DNA of 64,000 bases. It comes from JAGLSB01 sp023135955. GTDB taxonomy: Bacteria > Bacteroidota > Bacteroidia > Bacteroidales > GCA-2748055. The translations under genes were made by a program, and so were the position numbers. Of this stretch, positions 17,497 to 26,437 are shown one piece after another; the first letter of the stretch is position 1, and each line of letters begins with the position of its first letter. The stretch lies in NCBI GenBank assembly GCA_030673645.1, contig DAOVIO010000006.1, positions 1 to 64,000 on the forward strand, in the 5' to 3' direction. The notes beneath the pieces are model-generated. The model saw only the letters and a list, made by a program, of their open reading frames with translations, did no database searches and was not told where the DNA came from.

Positions 17497-18331
17497 AAGA
17501 AACTTCCCTTTCCAGCTCTTTTTGCTCTTCTTGCAAGTAATTTCTGATTACCATCACATGATTTATTGTTCTAAAATTAACGAATAGTTGAATCTGGATA
17601 TTATAAAAATTACCTTGTCCTTTCTGGTATCCATCTATTCTCCCAATCGGTAGATCTTTTGGGTAAATTGAAGAATAACCACTAGTTACAATGGTGTCAC
17701 CTTCATTAATATTAACATGAACAGGAATCTCACTTAACTGAACATATTCCGGACTTCTTCCGTCCCAATCCAAAATGCCGAAGTAATCGTTTCCCTTTAT
17801 TTTCGCACCAACCCGCGAGTTCCTGTTCAGCAATGTCTGTATTGTAGCAAAGTTATCTGAAGTTTGAATTATCATTCCTACTACACCACAACTAGAAATT
17901 ACAGCCATATTTGCCTGGAGCTGATTTGATTCTCCCTTATTAATTGTAATATAGTTGTATTGTTTATTTATCGAACTGTTTACAATCTCTGCAGGTTTAA
18001 AAAAGTATCTGTCCTCATTTGAAATATCTAAGGTATCGGAAGTGAAATTTTCAGGATATGAAAGATAGACAGTAGTATTGAAGTTATTCAACTGATTTCT
18101 GAGATAAACATTTTCGCTGTTTAGTCGCTCATTCTCTTCTTGTAAAAATAAATAATCTCCTATATTAGTAAGCCGATTATTTATTGATGCAGTTATATTC
18201 CTGCTTACATTTAGGAAAAATGATTTTTGAAAGGGATTAAATTGAAAAATAAGAACAAGAGAAATCGATTCCAGGAAAAGGAATAAAAGAACAAAATAGT
18301 TTTTTACAATTAACCTGAAAAGAGTCCTCAT
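17489..18331 (-). CDS. mreC: Rod shape-determining protein MreC
   Basis: 280 residues: a single membrane anchor (about 10-31), a coiled-coil stretch at about 62-86 ('LQEENERLNSENVYLRNQL'), then the beta-barrel periplasmic region with 'INKGESNQLQANMAVISSCG', 'LLNRNSRVGAKIKG', 'GDTIVTSGYSSIYPKDLPIG'. It scaffolds the elongasome in the periplasm. It sits between mreB (7-nt gap) and mreD. Confidence 0.95.
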   Translation of the reverse strand: MRTLFRLIVKNYFVLLFLFLESISLVLIFQFNPFQKSFFLNVSRNITASINNRLTNIGDYLFLQEENERLNSENVYLRNQLNNFNTTVYLSYPENFTSDTLDISNEDRYFFKPAEIVNSSINKQYNYITINKGESNQLQANMAVISSCGVVGMIIQTSDNFATIQTLLNRNSRVGAKIKGNDYFGILDWDGRSPEYVQLSEIPVHVNINEGDTIVTSGYSSIYPKDLPIGRIDGYQKGQGNFYNIQIQLFVNFRTINHVMVIRNYLQEEQKELEREVSYD

Positions 18332-18338
18332 TTTATCA

Positions 18339-19358
18339 TTATCTCATCAGAAATGAAAATTTACCAATATTTTTTAATGCTATTCCAGTTCCCCTGGCAA
18401 TTGCCTGAAGCGGATCTTCAGCTACGTGAAACGGAATATTTATTTTTTCTGAGAATCTTTTATCCAATCCCTTAAGCAGAGCCCCACCACCAGCGAGGTA
18501 GATGCCTTTCTGAACGATATCAGCATATAATTCAGGAGGTGTTTGTTCCAGAACAGATAAAATTGCAGTTTCAATTTTAGATATAGACTTATCGAGGCAA
18601 TGTGCAATTTCCTGATATGAAATTGGAATTTCAATAGGCATTGCTGTCATTAAGTTCGGACCTCTGACACCAAAATCAGTGGGCGGATTCTCAAGGTCAG
18701 AAAGCGCTGAACCAACAGATATTTTAATCTCCTCTGCTGTTCGTTCACCGATTTTAATATTATGTTGATGTCTCATATACGCCTGAATATCAGCAGTAAA
18801 TCCATCTCCTGCTACCCTAAGAGACTCGTTGCAAACTATGCCACCAAGAGCAATAACAGCTATTTCTGTTGTTCCACCTCCAATATCAACAACCATATTT
18901 CCAATTGGAGCTTCTACATCAATCCCAATCCCGATTGCCGCTGCCATCGGTTCATATATCATATAAACATCGCGCCCACCAGCATGTTCTGAGGAATCTC
19001 TAACAGCCCTTCGCTCAACTTCTGTACAACCTGAAGGTATGCATACTACCATTTTCAATGAAGGAGTAAAAAAGCGATTCCCCCTATTGATCAACTTAAT
19101 CATTTCCCTGATCATCAGCTCAGCTGCATCAAAATCCGCAATTACCCCATCGCGCAATGGGCGAATAGTTATTATATTTTCATGGGTTTTCCCATGCATT
19201 TGTCTTGCCTTGTCCCCTATTGCTATTAATTTCCCTGTTTTCTGGTCAATAGCTACAATGGAAGGCTCGTTCACAACTACCTTGTCATTGTAAATAATAA
19301 TGGTATTGGCTGTACCTAAATCTATCGCTAATTCTTGCTGAAACGAAAACAAACCCAT
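18339..19358 (-). CDS. mreB: Rod shape-determining protein MreB (bacterial actin)
   Basis: 339 residues, normal length. Actin-fold ATP motifs: 'AIDLGTANTIIIYND' (phosphate 1), 'MVVDIGGGTTEIAVIALGG' (phosphate 2), 'GIYLAGGGALLKGLD' (adenosine). The membrane-binding N-terminal amphipathic stretch is short (MGLFSFQQE). It forms cytosolic filaments that guide wall synthesis. It starts 5 nt after purH on the same strand, so purH probably leads the operon. Confidence 0.97.
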   Translation of the reverse strand: MGLFSFQQELAIDLGTANTIIIYNDKVVVNEPSIVAIDQKTGKLIAIGDKARQMHGKTHENIITIRPLRDGVIADFDAAELMIREMIKLINRGNRFFTPSLKMVVCIPSGCTEVERRAVRDSSEHAGGRDVYMIYEPMAAAIGIGIDVEAPIGNMVVDIGGGTTEIAVIALGGIVCNESLRVAGDGFTADIQAYMRHQHNIKIGERTAEEIKISVGSALSDLENPPTDFGVRGPNLMTAMPIEIPISYQEIAHCLDKSISKIETAILSVLEQTPPELYADIVQKGIYLAGGGALLKGLDKRFSEKINIPFHVAEDPLQAIARGTGIALKNIGKFSFLMR

Positions 19359-19363
19359 ATTCT

Positions 19364-20887
19364 CTAATGTTTAAAATGTCTAATTCCAGTAAATACCATA
19401 CTCATCTTGTTTGCATTGCAATAATCAATCGAATCCTTATCTTTTATCGAACCTCCAGGTTGAATAACGGAAGAAATTCCAGCTTTATTAGCGATTTCAA
19501 CTGAATCGGCGAATGGAAAGAAAGCATCTGATGCCATAACCGATCCAACAAGACTAATTTCAAAATTTTTTGCTTTTTCAATGGCCTGTTTCAGAGCATC
19601 TACTCTTGAAGTTTGGCCAACACCACTTGCACATAATTGCTTATTTTTTACAAGTACAATTGTATTAGATTTAGTATGCTTAACTATTTTATTTGCAAAT
19701 AAAAGATCCTGAATTGTATTTTCATCTGGACTTAAATCTGTTACTGAATTTAAATCATTAATTGATTCTGAATAAACGTCTTTATCCTGAACAAGGGCTC
19801 CATTTAATACTGTTCTAGTGGTTCTGTCTTTGAAATCAGCAGATTTTTGTATCAGTACAATCCTATTTTTCTTTTGTTTTAATAGTTCTAATGCTTTCTT
19901 ATCATAAGAGGGGGCAATTATTACTTCATAAAATATTTTATTAACCTCTGTGGCTGTTTTTTCATCAACCTGTACATTTGTAACCAATATTCCGCCAAAT
20001 GCTGATACCGGATCTCCGGCTAGTGCATCATTCCATGCATCAATTAATTCAGGTCTGCTTGCAATACCGCATGCATTGTTATGTTTCAAGATGGCAAAAG
20101 TAGTTTCTTCAAATTCACCCATGAGATGAACAGCCGCATCTATATCGAGTAAATTGTTATAAGAAATCTCTTTCCCATGAAGCTTTTCGAATATTTCATC
20201 AAAATTGCCGTAAAAATATCCTTCCTGATGCGGATTCTCCCCATATCTTAATTTCTTACCCGGAAATACAGATTCTTTCAATGCCGTCAAACTTTCAGCA
20301 TCAAAATAATTGAAAATCATAGAATCGTAATGTGAAGAAATTTGGAAAGCAGCAGTTGCAAATTTTCTACGGTCTGCTATTTCGGTGCTTCCTTCTTTTT
20401 CAATCAGTAACTGATTAAGCTCTTCATACTGATCTCGGGAAGAAACAACCAAAACATCTTTAAAATTCTTAGCTGCCGCACGAATTAATGAAATTCCACC
20501 TATATCAATCTTTTCAATAATTGAAGCCTCGTCAGCTCCTGATTTTACCGTTTCTTCAAAAGGGTATAGATCAACAATCACAAGATCCATCTCAGGAATC
20601 TCATACTCTATTACTTGCTTTTTATCAGATTCATCATCTCTTCTGGATAATATTCCACCAAAAACTTTTGGATGAAGTGTCTTAACTCTTCCTCCCAAAA
20701 TTGATGGATAACCAGTAAGATCCTCAACAGCTGTAACTTTCACTCCAAGATCCTCGATAAATGATTTGGTTCCTCCTGTTGAATAGATTTTTACATCCTT
20801 TTTTATCAGTCCTCTTACAACTTCTTCCAGATTTTCTTTATGATAGACAGAAATAAGAGCTGAATTTATCTTTTTTTTAGTATTCAT
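19364..20887 (-). CDS. purH: Bifunctional AICAR formyltransferase / IMP cyclohydrolase
   Basis: 507 residues. It carries out the last two steps of IMP synthesis in the cytosol. The N-terminal MGS-like cyclohydrolase domain (about 1-195) includes 'KIYSTGGTKSFIEDLGV', 'GRVKTLHPKVFGGIL' and 'DLVIVDLYPFEETV'. The transformylase domain includes 'LRYGENPHQEGYFYG', 'ILKHNNACGIASR' (Lys-His of the active site), 'DPVSAFGGILVTN' and the C-terminal 'SVIQPGGSIKDKD'. It heads the purH-mreBCD-mrdA-rodA cluster, an order common in Bacteroidota. Confidence 0.97.
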   Translation of the reverse strand: MNTKKKINSALISVYHKENLEEVVRGLIKKDVKIYSTGGTKSFIEDLGVKVTAVEDLTGYPSILGGRVKTLHPKVFGGILSRRDDESDKKQVIEYEIPEMDLVIVDLYPFEETVKSGADEASIIEKIDIGGISLIRAAAKNFKDVLVVSSRDQYEELNQLLIEKEGSTEIADRRKFATAAFQISSHYDSMIFNYFDAESLTALKESVFPGKKLRYGENPHQEGYFYGNFDEIFEKLHGKEISYNNLLDIDAAVHLMGEFEETTFAILKHNNACGIASRPELIDAWNDALAGDPVSAFGGILVTNVQVDEKTATEVNKIFYEVIIAPSYDKKALELLKQKKNRIVLIQKSADFKDRTTRTVLNGALVQDKDVYSESINDLNSVTDLSPDENTIQDLLFANKIVKHTKSNTIVLVKNKQLCASGVGQTSRVDALKQAIEKAKNFEISLVGSVMASDAFFPFADSVEIANKAGISSVIQPGGSIKDKDSIDYCNANKMSMVFTGIRHFKH

Positions 20888-20910
20888 TTATAAGAATTAA
20901 TAAAGGTGGA

Positions 20911-20918
20911 CAAAATTA
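20911..20918 (-). promoter_or_regulatory. Candidate -7 element for the purH-mre operon
   Basis: Complement TAATTTTG fits TAnnTTTG, 23 nt upstream of the purH ATG. The -33 element is not recognisable. Confidence 0.4.
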
Positions 20919-21031
20919 TTAAATATGGTAAAAATAGAGTAATTTCGAAATGATAAAATCATTAATAAAATTATACAAAGGAAGTAGTTTCCAATGAATT
21001 AAAGAAAGTTTTCTTAAAATATTTTCCAACC

Positions 21032-22288
21032 ATGCTTAAACTCCTAAGACTCAGTATAGAAAGTATGTTTTTTGCCCTCCAGGCTGTAGTTGTAAACAGG
21101 CTACGTACATTACTATCCTTGTTGGGCATAACCATAGGCATATTTGCTATTATTGCAGTGTTTACTATTGTTGATTCGCTTGAAATGAATATTCGAGAAA
21201 GTCTATCATCTTTGGGATCTGATATTATTTACATAGAAAAATGGCCATGGACAGAGGAAGGCGGGGGAGAGTTTAAGTGGTGGCAGTACGTTAACAGACC
21301 TTTACCAAACATTCAAGAGTACGCTCTGCTAAAAACCCGTCTTACAAAAGCTGAGGAAATTGCATTTATAATTTCGACTTCAACTTCTGTTCAATACAAA
21401 GACAATCTGATCGATAACATAAATTTCGTAGGGGTTTCATCGGGTTTTGACGATATTAGAAATTTTGATATTCAAAAAGGTCGTTATTTTTCAGATTTTG
21501 AATTGAATTCCGGGAAAAACATTTGTGTCGTGGGTCACGAAATTGCTAATAAATTGTTCGAAAATATAGATCCACTTGGAAAAGTCATTACCATAAGAGG
21601 TCATAAAACAAGAATTGTAGGGGTGTTTAAAAAAGAAGGGAAAGATACTTTTGGTGACTCTTTTGATGAAAATGTAATGGTACCAGTAAATCACGTTCGA
21701 AATGTTATTAATATTAGGAGTGAGTCTTTGCATCCTATGATATGGGTTAAAGCAGCAGAAAATATCAGCACCGCTGAACTAATGGGAGAGATTAGAATGA
21801 ATCTTAGAAATATTCGTCGCCTAAAACCAAAGGCAGAAGATAATTTCGCGCTTAATCAAACCAGCATGCTAAACAATCAACTCGATGATTTTTTTGGCGT
21901 ATTGAATGTTGCAGGATGGTTTATCGGGATATTTTCATTATTAGTAGGGGGCTTTGGAATAGCAAATATCATGTTTGTATCAGTAAAAGAAAGAACTAAG
22001 ATGATTGGTGTTCAGAAAGCCCTTGGTGCTAAGAAGTATTTTATTATTGAACAGTTCATCTTTGAATCTGTACTTTTGGCCATTATGGGTGGTTTCGTTG
22101 GCCTTCTTTTTGTTTATGTAGGTACAGCCATTATAAATACAGTATCAGATTTTACAGTCACTTTAACGGTGAGTAATATTATTATGGGTTTAAGCATTTC
22201 ATCTGTGATAGGTTTAATTTCAGGACTAGCACCTGCATATTCAGCTGCAAAGTTAGACCCGGTGATAGCGATAAATTCAACTTTCTAG
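21032..22288 (+). CDS. ABC transporter permease, MacB/FtsX type
   Basis: 418 residues. One N-terminal membrane helix at about 21-45 ('LLSLLGITIGIFAIIAVFTI') is followed by a MacB-like periplasmic domain (about 50-280) and three C-terminal helices of an FtsX domain beginning 'GWFIGIFSLLVGGFGIANIM', with the family motif 'VKERTKMIGVQKALGA'. The C-terminus 'LAPAYSAAKLDPVIAINS' is also typical. MacB-type systems are mechanotransmitters moving substrates out of the periplasm. No ATPase or membrane-fusion gene is adjacent, so its partner must be elsewhere. It is divergent from purH. Confidence 0.9.
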   Translation: MLKLLRLSIESMFFALQAVVVNRLRTLLSLLGITIGIFAIIAVFTIVDSLEMNIRESLSSLGSDIIYIEKWPWTEEGGGEFKWWQYVNRPLPNIQEYALLKTRLTKAEEIAFIISTSTSVQYKDNLIDNINFVGVSSGFDDIRNFDIQKGRYFSDFELNSGKNICVVGHEIANKLFENIDPLGKVITIRGHKTRIVGVFKKEGKDTFGDSFDENVMVPVNHVRNVINIRSESLHPMIWVKAAENISTAELMGEIRMNLRNIRRLKPKAEDNFALNQTSMLNNQLDDFFGVLNVAGWFIGIFSLLVGGFGIANIMFVSVKERTKMIGVQKALGAKKYFIIEQFIFESVLLAIMGGFVGLLFVYVGTAIINTVSDFTVTLTVSNIIMGLSISSVIGLISGLAPAYSAAKLDPVIAINSTF

Positions 22289-22312
22289 GGATGGAAGGGG
22301 TTGCTGGTTGCT

Positions 22313-23671
22313 CTACATAACACCATACAATAAACGTCCAACCAGAAAATAGATAAACAGACCCATGATGTCATTCATGGTAGTGATGAAAGGACCGGTT
22401 GCCAATGCTGGATCAATTTTAACTTTATTGAGAACAAGGGGAATTAATGTGCCAAAAAAGGCGGCGAAAAGTATTACAATTAACAATGAGATACTTACTG
22501 TGAAAGTAAGTGCAAGTGAATCTGAGAAATAATAATTATATCCAAAGAGCAGGACAGCAAGAATTCCTCCATTTAAGAATCCTACTAATAATTCTTTAAG
22601 CAATTTAGAAATTGTACTCTCTAGTCCAAGAGTATTATTTGCAATACTTTGAACAACAATTGCTGAGGACTGGATTCCTACATTTCCTGCCATTGCAGCT
22701 ATAAGTGGAATAAAGAAGGCCATTTTAGGATTAATTTTCAGATCCATTTCGAATTGTCCTATTACAAGAGCTACCAGTACACCTCCAAATAGACCAATCA
22801 TTAACCAGGGAAGACGAGCCCGGGTAAGCAGCCATGCAGAATCGGAATGCTCAACGTCCTCTGTAATACCAGATGCAAGCTGATAATCTTTTTCAGCTTC
22901 TTCATGTATTACATCCATTACGTCATCAATAGTAATTCTTCCCATAAGGCGTCCAATAGCATCAATTACGGGAAGACTTACAAGGTCATATTTCCTCATT
23001 ATATTAGCTACGTCTTCATCGTTTGTATCAGTATGAACTGATATAACATCAGGATTATAAAGATTATTAATTTTCTGACTTGAAGATGCCAAAACCAACT
23101 TCTTAAGAGATAATGTTCCTTTCAGGATTTTAGTATCATCTACAACATATACGTAAAACACCTCATCAACATTTTCTGCTTGCTTGCGCATTTCCTTTAA
23201 TGCTGTAAGAATAGTCCAGTTTTTATTAACTGTGATCATCTCCTTAGCCATGAGACCACCAGCAGTGTCTTCATCATAGCTTAGAAGATCAACAATATCT
23301 CCAGCCTGATCAACATCCTCTATAAATTGCAGTACCTCTTCTTTTTTCGCTTCAGGTAGGTCAGCAAGAACGTCAGCAGCATCATCAGAATCCATTTCGT
23401 TGATAAACTGGGTGGCAATGGTTTCCGAAGGCAAGACCTTCAAAAATTTACCCCTGTCATCATCCTCAAGCTCAGCAAGTACATCTGCGGCTTTTTCACC
23501 CTCTAGTAACAGATACAAAAATTTGGCACTTTCAATATCAATTTCAGTGTATATTTCAGCAATATCAGCAGCATGAAGTTTATTGAGCATTTCAATAGCC
23601 AACTTCTCATCTTTAGCTGAAATTACCTTCTGCAATTCGGATAAATATTCTCTTGTTAATTCGAAATTCAT
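22313..23671 (-). CDS. mgtE: Magnesium transporter MgtE
   Basis: 452 residues with standard MgtE order: an N domain (about 1-130) of short helical repeats ('AADVLAELEDDDRGKFLKVL'), two CBS domains (about 135-255, with 'GRLMGRITIDDVMDVI'), a plug helix and five membrane helices. Channel signatures 'MAGNVGIQSSAIVVQS' and 'ATGPFITTMNDIMGLFIYF', with the conserved Asp, are intact. It is a Mg2+-gated inner-membrane channel. It is downstream of rsmA by 17 nt and may be co-transcribed with it. Confidence 0.96.
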   Translation of the reverse strand: MNFELTREYLSELQKVISAKDEKLAIEMLNKLHAADIAEIYTEIDIESAKFLYLLLEGEKAADVLAELEDDDRGKFLKVLPSETIATQFINEMDSDDAADVLADLPEAKKEEVLQFIEDVDQAGDIVDLLSYDEDTAGGLMAKEMITVNKNWTILTALKEMRKQAENVDEVFYVYVVDDTKILKGTLSLKKLVLASSSQKINNLYNPDVISVHTDTNDEDVANIMRKYDLVSLPVIDAIGRLMGRITIDDVMDVIHEEAEKDYQLASGITEDVEHSDSAWLLTRARLPWLMIGLFGGVLVALVIGQFEMDLKINPKMAFFIPLIAAMAGNVGIQSSAIVVQSIANNTLGLESTISKLLKELLVGFLNGGILAVLLFGYNYYFSDSLALTFTVSISLLIVILFAAFFGTLIPLVLNKVKIDPALATGPFITTMNDIMGLFIYFLVGRLLYGVM

Positions 23672-23688
23672 GATCTGGCAGATTATTC

Positions 23689-24462
23689 CTATTTCTTAAT
23701 TTTTTCCAATTTTGTGCAGAGCTCTATAAAATCTTCAACAGATAATTCTTCAGGTCGTCTTCTTAGTCCAAAGTCTTCAATATCCGGATTCAAATTTACT
23801 AAAATACTCTTTAATGAGTTGCTTATCACTTTTCTCCTTTGATTGAAAGACATTTTGATAGTGCCCCGATAAAAATTTTCATCGCATGAGATTTTTTCCC
23901 GATTGTTTCTTTTCAACCTTATTACGCTTGAAATTACTGAAGGAGCAGGAAAAAAAGATCCGGGTTTCACATTAAATTCCAACTTTATATCATACCATGT
24001 TTGAAGCAATACCGAGAGAATCCCATATTGCTTATTTCCAGGAGCGGACACAATTCTCTGTGCTACTTCTTTCTGAATCATACAAACAACCTCATCAACT
24101 ATGTCTTTATTTTCAAGGATTTTAAAAAATATCTGAGATGAAATATTATAGGGGAAATTTCCAATAACGCTAATTGAGCCATCTAACTGCCTTAAATCTT
24201 GTTTCAAAAAATCTCCCTCTATCAGGTTCTCATTCATTTCAGGATACTTAATTCGCAAAAAATCTACGGCCTCCTGATCAATCTCTACCAGGTGTAAATT
24301 ATTCCCAGCCTTTTTGATCAAAAAATCAGTTAGTATTCCTTTCCCGGGACCCACCTCTACCACAGTTGTCTCTGACTCATTTTGCAAAAGCTTAGTAATC
24401 CGTTCAGCGATGGAAGAATCGGTTAGAAAATGCTGTCCAAGACGTTTTTTGGGTTTAACCAT
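23689..24462 (-). CDS. rsmA: 16S rRNA (adenine1518/1519-N6) dimethyltransferase
   Basis: 257 residues, normal for RsmA/KsgA. It dimethylates two adjacent adenines in helix 45 of 16S rRNA. Seen: 'KKRLGQHFLTDSSIAERI' at the N-terminus, SAM-binding 'VVEVGPGKGILTDFLIKK', 'IEGDFLKQDL', and catalytic 'IGNFPYNISSQIFFKIL' (N-I/F-P-Y). The C-terminal helical domain has 'FNQRRKVISNSLKS'. Confidence 0.96.
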   Translation of the reverse strand: MVKPKKRLGQHFLTDSSIAERITKLLQNESETTVVEVGPGKGILTDFLIKKAGNNLHLVEIDQEAVDFLRIKYPEMNENLIEGDFLKQDLRQLDGSISVIGNFPYNISSQIFFKILENKDIVDEVVCMIQKEVAQRIVSAPGNKQYGILSVLLQTWYDIKLEFNVKPGSFFPAPSVISSVIRLKRNNREKISCDENFYRGTIKMSFNQRRKVISNSLKSILVNLNPDIEDFGLRRRPEELSVEDFIELCTKLEKIKK

Positions 24463-24546
24463 GATTATACAAATTTGAAGAAAATATCTTACAATCCTGT
24501 TCGAACTCAGGTAATTTTATAATTTTATGATCTATATAATACAACT

Positions 24547-25020
24547 ATGAAGAAAATTAAAAACCCATTTGTTGGTCACCAAGGATTCAATTGCTTTGGT
24601 TGCTCTCCAGATAATTCTATTGGTTTAAAAATGGAATTCATTGATGAAGGTGATTACTTTATTTGTAATTGGGAGCCCAAGGAAAGGTTCCAGGGATACA
24701 ATCATATTTTACATGGTGGCATTCAGGCAACACTAATGGACGAGATCGCAAGCTGGTACATTTTAGCTAAACTTGGAACCGCTGGAGTTACATCACAAAT
24801 GGAAACCCGTCATAAAAAACCAATTTACACGAATAAGGGAAAACTTAAAATTAAAGCCTGGCTTAAGGAACAATCAAGCAGAATTGTCAAAATTAATGTA
24901 GAAATTTATAATAATGACAACAGCCTTGGAGCTACTGGTATTATCGAGTATTTTATTCTATCACCTGAACAGGCAAAAGAAAAACTAATGTATCCGGGAA
25001 AAAATGCATTTTATTATTAA
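24547..25020 (+). CDS. PaaI-family hotdog thioesterase-like protein
   Basis: 157 residues forming one hotdog domain. 'NCFGCSPDNSIGLKMEF' at about 15-31 and 'YNHILHGGIQATLMDEIASWY' carry the PaaI/YbgC-type 'HGG...DE' catalytic segment. Such enzymes hydrolyse acyl-CoA thioesters in the cytosol; the acyl group is unknown. It stands alone, divergent from rsmA by 84 nt. Confidence 0.83.
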   Translation: MKKIKNPFVGHQGFNCFGCSPDNSIGLKMEFIDEGDYFICNWEPKERFQGYNHILHGGIQATLMDEIASWYILAKLGTAGVTSQMETRHKKPIYTNKGKLKIKAWLKEQSSRIVKINVEIYNNDNSLGATGIIEYFILSPEQAKEKLMYPGKNAFYY

Positions 25021-25124
25021 TCAGGAGATTAGTCTAAATATACTTTCTGCTTAAACCTTCCATATGCATAAAAATAATTTTCGAAAAATTACCAAACAGC
25101 AAATCATATTATCTTCAATATATT

Positions 25125-26294
25125 ATGAAATACGATTTTGATAAACACATTGACAGAGAAAATACCAATAGTGTAAAGTATGATATCAGGGAAGAATATT
25201 TTGGAAAAAAAGATGTTTTGCCTTTATGGGTTGCAGATATGGATTTTGAAACTCCAGAATTTATAAGAGAGGCAGTTATTAAGAGGGCTAAACATCCGAT
25301 TTACGGATATACTCTCCGGGGTGATAGTTTTTATTCCTCAATTATAGACTGGATGAGAAAACGTCATGATTGGAAAGTAGAGAAGGATTGGATTTCATTT
25401 GCTCCGGGAATTGTTCCAGCTATTAACATGGCTGTCCTTTCATTCACAAAACCAGGAGAAAAAATTCTTATCCAGCCACCTGTTTACCACCCATTTTTCT
25501 ATGCCATAAAAGACCATAAAAGAGAAATTCTTGAGAATAATCTGGTATACGAAAAGGGGAAATACACAATAGACTATAAAGATTTTGAAGAAAAAGCCAA
25601 AGAGGCAAAGGTTTTTATTCTTTGCCATCCACACAATCCCGTTGGAAGATTATGGAACAAGGAAGAGCTTACTCAATTACTTAAAATATGCCGTAGGCAT
25701 GAAGTAATGATCTTCTCTGATGAAATTCATTCAGATCTTATACTTGGAGAAAATCCTCATATCCCTCTTTTAAGTCTGGAGGAAGAGCCAACCAATATTA
25801 TTTCTTTCTATGCACCAAGTAAAACTTTTAATCTGGCTGGTTTATCCACTTCTTTCCTTATTATTCCCAATAAAAAAATAAAGATTATTTATGAAGAACT
25901 ATTAAATTCATTGCATGTAAATATGGGGAATATTTTTGGAGCAGTCGCTCTGGAAAAAGCTTATGAGGAAGGAGAAGAATGGCTGGAACAGTTATTAGAT
26001 TATTTAAAGTCTAATCTTAAATTCCTTAAAGATTTTATCGAAAAAAATATTCCTGAAATCAAAGTTATTAATCCTGAAGCAACATATCTGGTATGGTTGG
26101 ATTTCAATCAATTAAATATTTGCGATGAAGATCTTCGTAAATTCATTATTGAGAAGGCAGAGATTGGTTTAAACGATGGCCCAGGTTTTGGGAAAGCAGG
26201 ATCCGGATTTCAGAGAATAAATATTGCCCTGCCCCAACTCATTCTGGAACATGCCCTAAAAAAGCTTGAAAAGGCAATAAAAACTATCAGGTAG
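25125..26294 (+). CDS. PLP-dependent aminotransferase / cystathionine beta-lyase, MalY/PatB family
   Basis: 389 residues of fold-type I PLP enzyme. 'VLPLWVADMDFETPEFIREAV' near residue 31 is diagnostic of the MalY/PatB subfamily. Also seen are 'FAPGIVPAINMAVLSFTKPG', 'ILCHPHNPVGRLW', 'IFSDEIHSDL' (PLP-nitrogen Asp) and the Schiff-base Lys in 'YAPSKTFNLAGLSTSF'; the C-terminus has 'GSGFQRINIALP' with the substrate-carboxylate Arg. These enzymes usually cleave cystathionine or cysteine to pyruvate, ammonia and a thiol. It appears monocistronic. Confidence 0.9.
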   Translation: MKYDFDKHIDRENTNSVKYDIREEYFGKKDVLPLWVADMDFETPEFIREAVIKRAKHPIYGYTLRGDSFYSSIIDWMRKRHDWKVEKDWISFAPGIVPAINMAVLSFTKPGEKILIQPPVYHPFFYAIKDHKREILENNLVYEKGKYTIDYKDFEEKAKEAKVFILCHPHNPVGRLWNKEELTQLLKICRRHEVMIFSDEIHSDLILGENPHIPLLSLEEEPTNIISFYAPSKTFNLAGLSTSFLIIPNKKIKIIYEELLNSLHVNMGNIFGAVALEKAYEEGEEWLEQLLDYLKSNLKFLKDFIEKNIPEIKVINPEATYLVWLDFNQLNICDEDLRKFIIEKAEIGLNDGPGFGKAGSGFQRINIALPQLILEHALKKLEKAIKTIR

Positions 26295-26437
26295 TAGAAT
26301 TCCTCAAACAAGAAAAGAGTATTCATCTAAATATGGAAGAGTTAGGTATTAACTCAAGAGAAATATGCACAAAGAAAAACATTACTTCAGAAAGAAATAG
26401 ATGATCAAAAATTAAAAAAGATTCCTAAGGGCTTCAT

